Of a DNA stretch of 28,940 bases, positions 14,954 through 23,165 are shown in pieces (positions within the stretch are counted from its first letter, which is position 1; each line of letters begins with the position of its first letter). Made by a program: the position numbers and the translations under genes. The notes beneath the pieces are model-generated. The model was not told where the DNA came from, did no database searches, and saw nothing but the letters and a program-made list of their open reading frames with translations. The DNA lies in NCBI GenBank assembly GCA_963627445.1, contig CAVGBM010000076.1, positions 1 to 28,940 of the forward strand, written 5' to 3'. Source of the stretch: F23-B02 sp963627445 (GTDB lineage: Bacteria; Bacillota; Clostridia; Oscillospirales; Oscillospiraceae).

Positions 14954-16774
14954 ATGAATAAACTCAGAAATGTGGCGATAATCGCCCATGTCGACCACGG
15001 CAAGACTACCCTTGTTGACGAAATGCTCAAGCAGAGCGGCGTCTACCGTGAAAATCAGGAGATCGTTGAGCGTGTAATGGACTCCAACGACCTTGAGCGT
15101 GAGCGCGGCATCACCATCATGGCGAAAAACACCGCCGTGCAGTACGGCGATACAAAGATCAATATCGTTGACACTCCGGGACATGCTGATTTCGGCGGCG
15201 AGGTCGAGCGTATCCTCAAGATGGTCAACGGCGTTATCCTGCTTGTCGACGCAGCCGAGGGCCCGATGCCTCAGACCCGCTTTGTCCTGTCAAGAGCGCT
15301 TGAGCTCGGCCACAGGGTCATCGTCGTCGTCAACAAGATAGACCGCCCCGACCAGCGCATCCACGAGGTCATCGATGAGGTGCTGGAGCTTCTTATGGAT
15401 CTTGACGCAACCGACGAGCAGCTCGATTCCCCGATGCTGTTCTGCTCCGGCCGTCAGGGCACGGCGAGCTATTCCCCCGATGTCCCGGGTACCGACCTTA
15501 AGCCGCTGTTCGAGACTATACTCGAGTACATTCCCGAGCCCGAGCAGGACGTGGACAGCCCGTTCCAGATGCTCGTTTCCAGCGTCGATTATAACGAGTA
15601 CGTCGGCCGTATCGCGATCGGCCGCATCGAGCGCGGCATTATCCGTCAGAACCAGGAGATCGAGGTCTGCAACTACCATAATCCCGACGCACCGACCATG
15701 AAGGCAAAGGCCGTCTCGCTTTACGAGTTTGACGGACTTAACAAGGTTCCCGTGACCGAGTCGTCTGCGGGCAATATAATCGCCATGAGCGGCATCGGCG
15801 ATATCACCATCGGCGACACTATCTGCGCCAAGGGTGCAGCCGAGCCTCTGCCGTTTGTCAAGATCTCCGCCCCCACGCTGGAGATGACCTTCTCCGTTAA
15901 CGACAGCCCATTTGCAGGCCGCGAGGGCAAGTTCGTCACCTCCCGCCAGATCCGCGACCGCCTCATGCGTGAGACGCTTAAGGATGTCTCCCTGCGCGTC
16001 AGCGAGATGGAGGGCGCGACCGACAGCTTCAATGTTGCAGGCCGCGGCGAAATGAGCCTGTCGATACTCATCGAGACTATGCGCCGTGAGGGCTACGAGT
16101 TCCAGGTGTCGCCTCCGCGCGTGCTCTACCGCGAGATAGACGGCGTTACCTGCGAGCCTATCGAGCGCGTCGTAGTCGATGTCCCGTCGGACAACATGGG
16201 CTCTGTCATGGAAAAGCTCGGCGCTCGCAAGGGCGAGTTTGTCGAGATGCTGCCCGTCGGCAACCGTGTAAAGCTCACCTACCTTGTCCCGTCCAGAGGA
16301 CTTTTCGGCTACCGCAACGAGTTTTTGACCGACACCAAGGGCGAGGGCATCATGGCCTCCGTTTTTGAAAAGTACGAGCCGTACAAGGGCGATATCGCCC
16401 GCCGTAACACAGGCTCACTCATCGCGTTCGAGACCGGCGAGGCCGTTGCCTACGGCATCTGGAACGCTCAGGAGCGCGGCGCGATGTTCATTAGCCCCGG
16501 CACGAAGGTCTATGCCGGTATGATAGTCGGCGTGTGCCCGAAGAGCGACGATGTGGCCGTCAATGTCTGCCGCACGAAGCACCTTACGAACACCCGCGCA
16601 TCCGGCTCTGACGAGGCGCTGCGCCTCATTCCGCCCAGACAGATGAGTCTTGAGCAGTGCCTGGAGTTTCTTGCCGACGACGAGCTTCTTGAGGTCACGC
16701 CCAAGAACCTGCGCCTGCGCAAGAGCATCCTCGACCACGGCCTGCGCATGAAGACCGTGATGAGAAACAGATAA
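14954..16774 (+). CDS. typA: Ribosome-associated GTPase TypA/BipA
   Basis: 606 aa, the usual length. Translational GTPase of the EF-G family that binds the ribosome and helps 50S assembly and stress or low-temperature growth. GTP-binding motifs are AHVDHGKTT (P loop), RERGIT (switch I), DTPGHAD (switch II) and NKID. Downstream, the domain II/III sequences (EYVGRIAIGRIERG, SEMEGATDSFNVAGRGEMSLSI) and the BipA-specific C-terminal domain (EGIMASVFEKYEPYKG, RQMSLEQCLEFLADDELLEVTP) are present. GGAG precedes the ATG by eight bases. Monocistronic, with its own promoter and terminator. Confidence 0.96.
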   Translation: MNKLRNVAIIAHVDHGKTTLVDEMLKQSGVYRENQEIVERVMDSNDLERERGITIMAKNTAVQYGDTKINIVDTPGHADFGGEVERILKMVNGVILLVDAAEGPMPQTRFVLSRALELGHRVIVVVNKIDRPDQRIHEVIDEVLELLMDLDATDEQLDSPMLFCSGRQGTASYSPDVPGTDLKPLFETILEYIPEPEQDVDSPFQMLVSSVDYNEYVGRIAIGRIERGIIRQNQEIEVCNYHNPDAPTMKAKAVSLYEFDGLNKVPVTESSAGNIIAMSGIGDITIGDTICAKGAAEPLPFVKISAPTLEMTFSVNDSPFAGREGKFVTSRQIRDRLMRETLKDVSLRVSEMEGATDSFNVAGRGEMSLSILIETMRREGYEFQVSPPRVLYREIDGVTCEPIERVVVDVPSDNMGSVMEKLGARKGEFVEMLPVGNRVKLTYLVPSRGLFGYRNEFLTDTKGEGIMASVFEKYEPYKGDIARRNTGSLIAFETGEAVAYGIWNAQERGAMFISPGTKVYAGMIVGVCPKSDDVAVNVCRTKHLTNTRASGSDEALRLIPPRQMSLEQCLEFLADDELLEVTPKNLRLRKSILDHGLRMKTVMRNR

Positions 16775-16778
16775 GAAT

Positions 16779-16812
16779 AAAAAATCCCGCTCACATGAGC
16801 GGGATTTTTTGC
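16779..16812. terminator. Bidirectional terminator between typA and psuG
   Basis: A 15-bp stem AAAAAATCCCGCTCA / TGAGCGGGATTTTTT with a CA loop serves the two converging genes. Confidence 0.9.
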
Positions 16813-16819
16813 GTCAAAT

Positions 16820-17731
16820 TTACTTCACAAACTCGGCAGCGGTCTTTGCTGCGAGGCGGGCGTTGTTGAGGACGAGAGCAATGTTGCTGTCGAGGCTGTC
16901 GCCGCCGGTGAGCTCAACGACCTTTGCAAGCAGGAAGGGAGTGGTCTGCTTGCCCTTGATGCCGTTCTCGGCTGCTTCCTTGATGGCCTGATCGATGGCT
17001 GCATCGATGACGGCCTTGTCCATGGAATACTCCTCGGGGATGGGGTTGGTGACGAGCATGCCACCCTTCAAGCCGAGCCCTCTCTGAGCCTTGAACATGG
17101 CTGCCAGCTCCTCGGGGGAGTCGGCACGGTAGTCAACGCCGAAGCCGCTGTGGCGGGTGTAGAACGCGGGCAGCTCGTCCGTGCCGTAGCCGATGACGGG
17201 GACGCCCTTGGTCTCAAGATACTCAAGCGTGAGGCCGAGGTCGAGAATGCTCTTTGCGCCTGCGCAGACGACCATGACGGGGGTGTTGCCCAGCTCCTCA
17301 AGGTCGGCGGAGATGTCCATCGTGGTCTCAGCGCCGCGGTGTACGCCGCCGATGCCGCCGGTGGCAAAAATGCTGATGCCTGCCATGTGGGCGATCATCA
17401 TGGTGGTGGTGACGGTGGTAGCGCCGTCTGCCTTGCGGGCGACGAGAGCTGCAATGTCGCGGCGGCTGGCCTTGGCGACCTTGGTGCCTGCCTTGCCGAG
17501 ATATTCTATCTCGTCCTTGGAAAGACCGGCCTTGAGTCTGCCGCCGATGATGGCGATGGTGGCGGGGACTGCGCCGTTTTCGCGGATGGTCTGCTCGACG
17601 AGCAGTGCGGTCTCAACATTGCGGGGGTAGGGCATGCCGTGAGAAATGATGGTGCTCTCAAGAGCAACTACGGGCTTGCCTGCGGCAAGAGCCTCTGCTA
17701 CTTCGGGTGAAATGTCAAGATACTTGTTCAT
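16820..17731 (-). CDS. psuG: Pseudouridine-5'-phosphate glycosidase
   Basis: 303 aa, full length. Splits pseudouridine 5'-phosphate reversibly into uracil and ribose 5-phosphate, the second step of pseudouridine salvage. The family blocks VALESTIISHGMPYPRN, VTTTMMIAHMAGISIFATGGIGGVHRG, GAKSILDLGLTLEYLET and GYGTDELPAFY are all present. Glu25, Lys87 and Lys160 sit six residues before the E. coli catalytic positions 31, 93 and 166, a constant offset. Lys160 would form the Schiff base with the sugar. AGGAGG precedes the ATG. The kinase partner psuK and a nucleoside transporter are not in the neighbourhood; it is instead in an operon with an unknown membrane-anchored protein. Confidence 0.95.
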   Translation of the reverse strand: MNKYLDISPEVAEALAAGKPVVALESTIISHGMPYPRNVETALLVEQTIRENGAVPATIAIIGGRLKAGLSKDEIEYLGKAGTKVAKASRRDIAALVARKADGATTVTTTMMIAHMAGISIFATGGIGGVHRGAETTMDISADLEELGNTPVMVVCAGAKSILDLGLTLEYLETKGVPVIGYGTDELPAFYTRHSGFGVDYRADSPEELAAMFKAQRGLGLKGGMLVTNPIPEEYSMDKAVIDAAIDQAIKEAAENGIKGKQTTPFLLAKVVELTGGDSLDSNIALVLNNARLAAKTAAEFVK

Positions 17732-17749
17732 GATTTTTTCCTCCTGTGG

Positions 17750-18271
17750 TCAATTCAAACATGCCGCAACACCGGTGACGACGCCGTGCTCAAACGTAAG
17801 GTACACGCTTATCCTGCCGTTGGAGGCGCTGCAGCGGTTCATACCGCCGCCGTCGAGGCTGTACCCGGCATCGAGCAGAGCGGTCTTGGCCTCCAGCTCA
17901 TCGTCGCCTGTGCGGATACCCATGACCGAATAAATTTTTTCGGTCGTGGCAAAGCCCACGACGCGGCAATCGTCGATTTTGCCGCTGGGGTAGTAGCCGA
18001 GATAATAGCGGGTGTTGGAGCTGAGGCTCTTTATACCGCTGCCGTTATCGTCGGTGAAATACTCAAAGTGCTCGGGATCGTAATTGCGCGCATCTTCAAT
18101 TTTCGTGATGCCGTCGATCTCGCCGCCGAGCGACCAGTCGAGCATGGACTCGGAGTTAAACTGCGCAAGCTCGGTCACGCCGGTGCGCCTGAGTATGAGC
18201 ACTGCGGCGATCGCGATGACGAGCACCGCCAGTATACATATTATGATACGCTTTTTTGTGGTTTTTTTCAT
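17750..18271 (-). CDS. Membrane-anchored protein of unknown function, upstream of psuG
   Basis: 173 aa. A basic start (MKKTTKKR) and one strong membrane span (about 9-27) are followed by an extracellular domain of about 140 residues with three Cys. The segment VMGIRTGDDELEAKTALLDAGY has the look of a small strand-Gly-helix repeat, also seen in the lipoprotein at 10069-10593 (LKIGMKLEDAQALL). I do not recognise the family. The start has a GGAAG site. The gene lies 18 bases upstream of psuG and a consensus promoter drives both, so it may be co-regulated with pseudouridine use, but a direct role is not shown. Confidence 0.75.
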   Translation of the reverse strand: MKKTTKKRIIICILAVLVIAIAAVLILRRTGVTELAQFNSESMLDWSLGGEIDGITKIEDARNYDPEHFEYFTDDNGSGIKSLSSNTRYYLGYYPSGKIDDCRVVGFATTEKIYSVMGIRTGDDELEAKTALLDAGYSLDGGGMNRCSASNGRISVYLTFEHGVVTGVAACLN

Positions 18272-18302
18272 ACGGTCAATCTTCCATTTTTAATTCACGA
18301 CC

Positions 18303-18331
18303 ATAATACTCAGTAAATGCAAAAATGTCAA
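18303..18331 (-). promoter_or_regulatory. Promoter of the unknown-psuG operon
   Basis: On the minus strand a perfect TTGACA is 17 bp from TATTAT. It is back to back with the promoter at 18344-18372. Confidence 0.8.
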
Positions 18332-18343
18332 GCGGTCAGACTG

Positions 18344-18372
18344 TTGCAAATTCCACAGCAATGGGATATAAC
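18344..18372 (+). promoter_or_regulatory. Promoter of the ferredoxin-like gene
   Basis: TTGCAA and TATAAC are separated by 17 bp, 44 bases before the ATG at 18417. Confidence 0.6.
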
Positions 18373-18416
18373 TTGTATTATATTATTGCTGCAAGCAATT
18401 TGATGGAGGTTTTGGC

Positions 18417-19088
18417 ATGGTAAGAAGAATAATCGAGATAGACGAAGGCAAGTGCAACGGCTGCGGCGCATGCGTCCACGCCTGCCACGAGGGCGCGATA
18501 GCACTTGTTGACGGCAAGGCAAAGCTCATGCGTGACGACTACTGCGACGGCTTCGGCGACTGCCTGCCCAACTGCCCGATGGGAGCGATAAGCTTTGTTG
18601 AGCGCGAAGCGGCAGCCTATGACGAGGCGGCAGTGAAGGCAAACATGGCGGCAAAGAGATCCGGCGGCTGCCCGGGCTCGATGCCCGCACGCATACAGGT
18701 CAAAAAGGCAGACACCGGCGACTGCCCCTCACAGCTGCAAAATTGGCCGGTGCAGATACGGCTTGCGCCGATAAGGGCGGAGTATTTTAATGGCGCAGAC
18801 CTCTTGGTCGCTGCCGACTGCTCGGCCTATGCCTACGGCAACTTCCACCGCGATTTTATAAGCGGCAAGGTCGTGCTCGTCGGCTGCCCGAAGCTTGACC
18901 CCGTCGATTACGCCGAAAAGCTCGGCGAGATACTGGCCGCAAACGACATAAAGTCCGTCACGCTCACACGCATGCAGGTGCCCTGCTGCGGCGGCCTTGA
19001 ACTGGCGCTCAAGCGTGCCCTTGTCGCCTGCGGCAAGCGCATCCCCTTCAGGGTCGTGACCTTTTCAAACGACGGCAGGAAAATTTAA
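18417..19088 (+). CDS. 4Fe-4S ferredoxin-like protein
   Basis: 223 aa. Residues 1-60 form a ferredoxin domain with one complete cluster motif, CNGCGACVHAC. A second, altered motif follows: CDGFGDCLPNCP keeps three Cys but with unusual spacing. A further CPGSMP segment and two Cys pairs near the C-terminus (VGCPKLDP, PCCGGLE) could bind another cluster or metal. The C-terminal half (LLVAADCSAYAYGNFHRDFISGKVVLVGCPKLD) resembles a conserved domain often found in stand-alone Clostridia ferredoxins; its function is unknown. It probably takes part in anaerobic electron transfer in the cytoplasm. GGAGG precedes the ATG. Monocistronic with a clear promoter and terminator. Confidence 0.87.
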   Translation: MVRRIIEIDEGKCNGCGACVHACHEGAIALVDGKAKLMRDDYCDGFGDCLPNCPMGAISFVEREAAAYDEAAVKANMAAKRSGGCPGSMPARIQVKKADTGDCPSQLQNWPVQIRLAPIRAEYFNGADLLVAADCSAYAYGNFHRDFISGKVVLVGCPKLDPVDYAEKLGEILAANDIKSVTLTRMQVPCCGGLELALKRALVACGKRIPFRVVTFSNDGRKI

Positions 19089-19091
19089 GCG

Positions 19092-19124
19092 AAAAATCGG
19101 AGTCATCAGACTCCGATTTTTTTT
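19092..19124 (+). terminator. Terminator of the ferredoxin-like gene
   Basis: Stem AAAAATCGGAGTC / GACTCCGATTTTT with loop ATCA is followed by more T residues. Confidence 0.9.
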
Positions 19125-19290
19125 CGTATAAGCCATTGAAAGCAAGCGCTGTACGAGGCAAATTTTGCACTGAAAAAATAATTTCGAAAAATTAAATTTA
19201 AAAAGTGTAATATTCGACGAAATTCGCCGTCTATATGTGTGAAAGCGCTAAAGCGCAACAGTAACACATAATAAAAAGGAGATTTACACA
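19125..19290 (+). promoter_or_regulatory. AT-rich leader of the 39-aa gene with a nested hairpin
   Basis: An unusually AT-rich stretch (about 19165-19210) contains a candidate -10 TAATAT at 19208-19213 but no convincing -35. Just before the ribosome site, TATGTGT (19234-19240) pairs with ACACATA (19264-19270), enclosing GCGC-TAAA-GCGC (19245-19256). The nested hairpin ends five bases before AAAAGGAG, so it could protect the mRNA end or control initiation. Confidence 0.4.
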
Positions 19291-19410
19291 ATGAATATGG
19301 GTCCCATCACTGACATCTACGGAATTATCAGAAACATCATCCTCAAGAACGAGCCCAACTCCAAGGACGAGTTCGGCTGGCTCGACAAGATCTTTGGCTA
19401 CAACGGCTGA
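19291..19410 (+). CDS. 39-aa small protein, self-contained unit
   Basis: A short ORF with a strong AAAAGGAG site nine bases before ATG 19291 and its own perfect terminator 13 bases after TGA. The N-terminal half (MNMGPITDIYGIIRNIILKN) can form an amphipathic helix. The second half is polar and acidic, then aromatic, ending WLDKIFGYNG. It has no Cys and no signal sequence. It resembles no gene I can name. Size and helix recall membrane-active peptides such as phenol-soluble modulins or other small regulatory peptides, but that is only a comparison of shape. Ribosome site, long AT-rich leader and dedicated terminator together make a real, well-expressed gene likely. Confidence 0.65.
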   Translation: MNMGPITDIYGIIRNIILKNEPNSKDEFGWLDKIFGYNG

Positions 19411-19423
19411 TTAAGTAATCGAG

Positions 19424-19456
19424 AGATCCCCGAAGCGCTGCTTCGGGGATCTTTTT
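19424..19456. terminator. Terminator after the 39-aa gene
   Basis: Perfect 13-bp stem AGATCCCCGAAGC / GCTTCGGGGATCT with loop GCT and a T run after it. It ends at the stop of the convergent gene and may serve it partly as well. Confidence 0.9.
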
Positions 19457-20301
19457 CATATCCTGCGATATTTTTTGTATTTGAGCTTGGGCTTATAAAA
19501 CTCGAAGATGACGGCATCGTAGAACTTTTCGTTCACCCAGTCGTGCGATGTCCAGGCGACCTTCATTGCGCCCAGCGCCTCGCACAGCTTCACCGTAAAC
19601 GGCTTCGGTGTAATTTTATATGCGATAAATTGAGGTCTTGCAAGGAAGTTTAAAAGGCAGTTGCCGAGAATGACCGCCGTGAGGGGGCCGACCTCGCCGT
19701 TATAATCCTTCGGCGGGTTTGCAAGCTGGCCTCTGATGACCTCGGGGGCATTTTTCTTGAACCAGCGGACAATAAAGGGGTTAAAGCTCTCAATGCAATA
19801 CTCGCCCGAGTATTTTTTGAGCAGGGCATAGGTCTTCTCGCAAAGCTCCTCGTTGTTTTTGCCGTTTTTGAGCTCAACGATGAGCGGGCCTCTGCCTCTG
19901 ACGGTTTTGAGGACTTCCGAAAACAGCGGGATAGTCTGCGTCGTGCCGCAAAGGCTCAGCTGGCGCAGCTCATCATATGTCTTTTCATCGACCCTTGATT
20001 CGACACCGCAAACACGGTCGAGCGTATCGTCATGGAACACGACGACCTGACCGTCCTTTGAAAGCTGAACGTCCAGCTCCATGCCGTAGCCGTAGGAGGA
20101 GGCTCTTTCAAAAGCGGCGAGCGAATTTTCGGGGATGGTCTTATCCTTTTTGTGCAGACCGCGGTGGGCAAAATTTTTGTACATAAACGGCTTTTTATCC
20201 TTCTTGCGGGCTCTGCCGGGCGCAACGAGGAACACAAGTCCTCCGAGCGCTGCCAGACCGGCTAACGAGGCCTCCAGAAGAAGCTTTTCGTGAGTTTTCA
20301 T
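19456..20301 (-). CDS. Glycerophosphodiester phosphodiesterase family protein
   Basis: 281 aa. Hydrolyses glycerophosphodiesters to glycerol 3-phosphate and an alcohol. An N-terminal hydrophobic segment (about 11-28) anchors it in the membrane. The catalytic pattern is complete: AHRG (His46, Arg47), PENSLAAFERA (Glu59), GMELDVQLSKDG (Glu75, Asp77) and VVFHDDTLDR (His90), then VELKNG. The C-terminal part keeps ESFNPFIVRWFKKNAPEVIRGQL. The ATG at 20301 is preferred to an upstream in-frame GTG because GGAGG lies eight bases before it and overlaps that GTG. It may act on lipid head groups or teichoic acid. Monocistronic. Confidence 0.92.
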   Translation of the reverse strand: MKTHEKLLLEASLAGLAALGGLVFLVAPGRARKKDKKPFMYKNFAHRGLHKKDKTIPENSLAAFERASSYGYGMELDVQLSKDGQVVVFHDDTLDRVCGVESRVDEKTYDELRQLSLCGTTQTIPLFSEVLKTVRGRGPLIVELKNGKNNEELCEKTYALLKKYSGEYCIESFNPFIVRWFKKNAPEVIRGQLANPPKDYNGEVGPLTAVILGNCLLNFLARPQFIAYKITPKPFTVKLCEALGAMKVAWTSHDWVNEKFYDAVIFEFYKPKLKYKKYRRI

Positions 20302-20336
20302 TGTGCGCACCTCCGTAATTTTTGGTTCGTGACCCT

Positions 20337-20366
20337 ATTCTACACCAATATACCGGCTAAGGTCAA
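20337..20366 (-). promoter_or_regulatory. Promoter of the phosphodiesterase gene
   Basis: On the minus strand TTGACC and TAGAAT are separated by 18 bp, about 35 bases before the ATG at 20301. Confidence 0.6.
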
Positions 20367-20387
20367 ACATTTATGGCAAAATAATTG

Positions 20388-20416
20388 TTGTGGAAATGTC
20401 AGTTTTGTTATAAAAT
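20388..20416 (+). promoter_or_regulatory. Promoter of the MFS-LOG-hydrolase operon
   Basis: TTGTGG and TAAAAT are separated by 17 bp, 28 bases before the ATG at 20445. Confidence 0.6.
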
Positions 20417-20444
20417 ACTCAGTACAATACATCGGAGGTTTGAT

Positions 20445-21779
20445 ATGAAACTTGACAACAAGCGCACGATACTGACAGGCTTTGCCTTCCTGTCGATATG
20501 CGCATTCTGGCAGATGTATAACAGCATCGTACCCCTCATTCTCACTAATACCTTCCACCTGAACGAGACCTACTCCGGCGCTATCATGGCGGCGGATAAT
20601 ATCCTTGCACTGTTCCTGCTCCCGCTGTTCGGCTCGATCTCCGACCGGACGAACACCAAGATAGGCAAGCGTATGCCGTTTATCCTGTTCGGCACGGGTC
20701 TTGCCATCATCCTTATGAACATTCTGCCCATTATCGATAATAGCTATGCCGCAGCCCCCAGCACCTTTAAGACGATATCCTTCGTGGTCGTGCTCGGCCT
20801 GCTGCTCATTGCCATGGGCACCTATCGCTCTCCGGCTGTCGCACTCATGCCGGATATCACCCCCAAGCCCCTGCGCAGCAAGGGCAATGCGATAATTAAC
20901 CTCATGGGCGCTCTCGGCGGCGTTATCTACCTCATCGTTGCTGCCGTCATGTACCCCAACAGCAAGGTCGCAGGCTTAGAGCATGTTAACTATCAGCCGC
21001 TGTTTATCGTCGTTGCGTCTATCATGTTCGTATCGATCGCGATACTCTTCCTCACGATAAAGGAGCCCAAGCTTCTTGCCGAGCAGCGCAAATTGGAAGC
21101 CGAGCACCCCGAGTGGAACCTCGCAGAGGACGACGGCAGCGGCCACGAGTCCCTGCCGAAGAATGTTAAGAAGAGCCTCGGCTTTTTGCTGACCTCCATC
21201 GCACTGTGGTTTATCGGCTACAACGCGGTCGAGACATGGTTCACCACCTATGTATCGCAGGTCATGGGTCAGGCGCTGGGCGGCGCGTCCACCTGCCTTC
21301 TCATCGCCACCGGCGGCGCTGTCATAAGCTATATCCCCATCGGCGTTCTGGCCTCCAAATTCGGCAGAAAGCGCACCATCATGTCCGGCATCGTCCTGCT
21401 GGCTGCCTGCTTTGGCCTCGGCTACTTCCTCACGACCAAGTACAGCAGCATAAATGTCATCATGTTCATCGTCTTTGCCCTCGTCGGCCTTGCATGGGCG
21501 GCTATCAACGTAAACTCCCTGCCCATGGTCGTTGAGATGTGCAAGGGCTCGGACATCGGCAAGTTCACCGGCTACTACTACACCTTCTCCATGGCAGCGC
21601 AGGTCATCACCCCCATCGTTGCAGGCTACCTCATGCGCAATGTCAGCTACACGGTTCTGTTCCCGTATGCTGCCGCGTTCGTCGCACTGAGCTTTGTCAC
21701 CATGCTGTTTGTCAAGCACGGCGACAATAAGCCCGAGGCCAAGAAGGGTCTGGACGCCTTCGAGGACATGGACGACTGA
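20445..21779 (+). CDS. MFS transporter, SLC45/GPH-like sugar transporter
   Basis: 444 aa with about twelve membrane spans and a central cytoplasmic loop around residues 200-240. The sequence LLPLFGSISDRTNTKIGKRMPFILFG is the MFS loop 2-3 signature. TYRSPAVALMPDITPKPLRSKGNAIINLMGALGG is typical of the SLC45-like group of proton-linked sugar (sucrose/maltose-type) carriers. GGAGG precedes ATG 20445; the frame extends further back, but over the promoter. The stop overlaps the next gene by one base (TGATG). The substrate is unknown. Confidence 0.9.
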   Translation: MKLDNKRTILTGFAFLSICAFWQMYNSIVPLILTNTFHLNETYSGAIMAADNILALFLLPLFGSISDRTNTKIGKRMPFILFGTGLAIILMNILPIIDNSYAAAPSTFKTISFVVVLGLLLIAMGTYRSPAVALMPDITPKPLRSKGNAIINLMGALGGVIYLIVAAVMYPNSKVAGLEHVNYQPLFIVVASIMFVSIAILFLTIKEPKLLAEQRKLEAEHPEWNLAEDDGSGHESLPKNVKKSLGFLLTSIALWFIGYNAVETWFTTYVSQVMGQALGGASTCLLIATGGAVISYIPIGVLASKFGRKRTIMSGIVLLAACFGLGYFLTTKYSSINVIMFIVFALVGLAWAAINVNSLPMVVEMCKGSDIGKFTGYYYTFSMAAQVITPIVAGYLMRNVSYTVLFPYAAAFVALSFVTMLFVKHGDNKPEAKKGLDAFEDMDD

Positions 21780-22360
21780 TGAATATCTGCATCTACGGCG
21801 CATCGAGCACCGCGCTTGAGCCGGTGTATTACACGGAGGCGGAAAAGCTCGGCGAGCTTCTGGCGAAAGCCGGTCACGCACTTGTATTCGGCGGAGGCAG
21901 GGAAGGCCTCATGGGCGCTGCCGCACGGGGCGTGCATAAAATGGGCGGTGAGATAATCGGCATCGCACCTCGGTTTTTCGACGAGCCCGGTATCCTTTAC
22001 GAGCATTGCACCGAAATGATCTATACCGACACCATGCGTGAGCGCAAGCAGCTCATGGAGGAGCACTCGCAGGCAACTGTCGTCCTCCCGGGCGGCATCG
22101 GCACCTATGAGGAGTTTTTCGAGATGCTGACCTTAAAGCGGCTCGGCAGAACCGACCGTGCCATCGTCATCGCGAACACAAACGGCTACTATGAGCCCAT
22201 GCACAAGCTCCTGGAGCACACGGCGCAGATGCACTTCATGTCGGCACACTGCCTTGAGCTTTATAAGCTTGTCGACACGCCGCAGGAAGCTCTCGACTAT
22301 ATTGATTCCTATGTTCCGCGAAGCGGAAGTATAAGGCGATTAAGCGATTATAATAAGTAG
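21779..22360 (+). CDS. LOG family protein (nucleoside 5'-monophosphate phosphoribohydrolase type)
   Basis: 193 aa, a Rossmann-fold protein of the LOG/TIGR00730 family. Members cleave the N-glycosidic bond of cytokinin or ordinary nucleoside monophosphates. The motifs GGGREGLMGAAARG and LPGGIGTYEEFFEML (the PGGxGTxxE signature) are intact, and MRERKQLMEEHSQ fits the family's conserved Arg region. The start overlaps the transporter stop, so the two are coupled. A link between purine or sugar metabolism and the transporter is possible but not shown. Confidence 0.92.
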   Translation: MNICIYGASSTALEPVYYTEAEKLGELLAKAGHALVFGGGREGLMGAAARGVHKMGGEIIGIAPRFFDEPGILYEHCTEMIYTDTMRERKQLMEEHSQATVVLPGGIGTYEEFFEMLTLKRLGRTDRAIVIANTNGYYEPMHKLLEHTAQMHFMSAHCLELYKLVDTPQEALDYIDSYVPRSGSIRRLSDYNK

Positions 22361-22371
22361 GGGTGATTTTT

Positions 22372-23160
22372 TTGAACAAGGGCGTAAAAATTCAAGGCTT
22401 CGTCTGCCGCAGAGACGGACTGAAGATACATGGTACGGTGTTTCGTCCCAAAGTATCGGCCGGAGTGCGGTTGCCGACCGCGATCGTTTGCCATGAATTT
22501 ATGGCAAATCGGCTGTTTTCGTTTCCTTATGCATATAATTTGGCAAAAAACGGCTATGCTGCGTTCTGCTTTGACTTTAACGGCGGTGGCATCGTCAGCC
22601 AAAGTGAGGGGAGCAGCCGCAATATGTCCGTTCTCACCGAGATGGACGATCTCCTTGCGGTCATGGATTTCGTCGGACGGCAGCCATATACCGACGGCTA
22701 CGGTACCGTTTTGTACGGGTGCAGTCAGGGCGGACTTGTGTGCGCACTTACCGCAGCACGCTTTCCGGATAGTGTCAATGCGCTGATTTTGCAGTATCCG
22801 GCGCTGTCTATCCCCGATGATGCGAGAAAAGGGAAAATGATAAAGGCCGAGTTTGACCCAAATGCCGTTCCGGAGCTGCTGCACTGCGGACCGATGAAGC
22901 TCGGCAGGCGTTACGCAGCCGATGTGATGGATATGGATGTTTCACAGGCAATAGCGGGATATACCGGCCGGGTGCTCATCATGCACGGCGATAGCGACAC
23001 GCTTGTTGATATAAGCTATTCCGAGGCGGCGTTTGAGCGTTACCGACATGACTGTGCGCAGGCGCAATTTGCGATTATCGAAGGCGCAGGGCATATTTTT
23101 CTTAAGCCGAAGCACATAAAGCAGGCGAATAAGTGCGTTACGGATTTTTTATCAAAATAA
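22372..23160 (+). CDS. Alpha/beta hydrolase (esterase/acylaminoacyl peptidase-like)
   Basis: 262 aa. The nucleophile elbow is YGCSQGGLV (GxSxGG). Asp in MHGDSDTLVD and His in GAGHIF complete a Ser-Asp-His triad. ICHEF-like AIVCHEFMANR and FCFDFNGGG give the oxyanion strand and the typical early strands. The start is TTG at 22372, five bases after AGGGGTGAT; the upstream GTG at 22363 sits inside that ribosome site. Codon use looks more AT-tolerant (TAT, TTT, AAT, TTG common) than in its neighbours, a hint of more recent acquisition. The substrate is unknown. Confidence 0.88.
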   Translation: MNKGVKIQGFVCRRDGLKIHGTVFRPKVSAGVRLPTAIVCHEFMANRLFSFPYAYNLAKNGYAAFCFDFNGGGIVSQSEGSSRNMSVLTEMDDLLAVMDFVGRQPYTDGYGTVLYGCSQGGLVCALTAARFPDSVNALILQYPALSIPDDARKGKMIKAEFDPNAVPELLHCGPMKLGRRYAADVMDMDVSQAIAGYTGRVLIMHGDSDTLVDISYSEAAFERYRHDCAQAQFAIIEGAGHIFLKPKHIKQANKCVTDFLSK

Positions 23161-23165
23161 CAAGT

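Noticed and set aside
17150..17710. Plus-strand 186-aa frame opposite psuG
   Set aside because: Shadow of psuG, which has full family motifs and a strong ribosome site.
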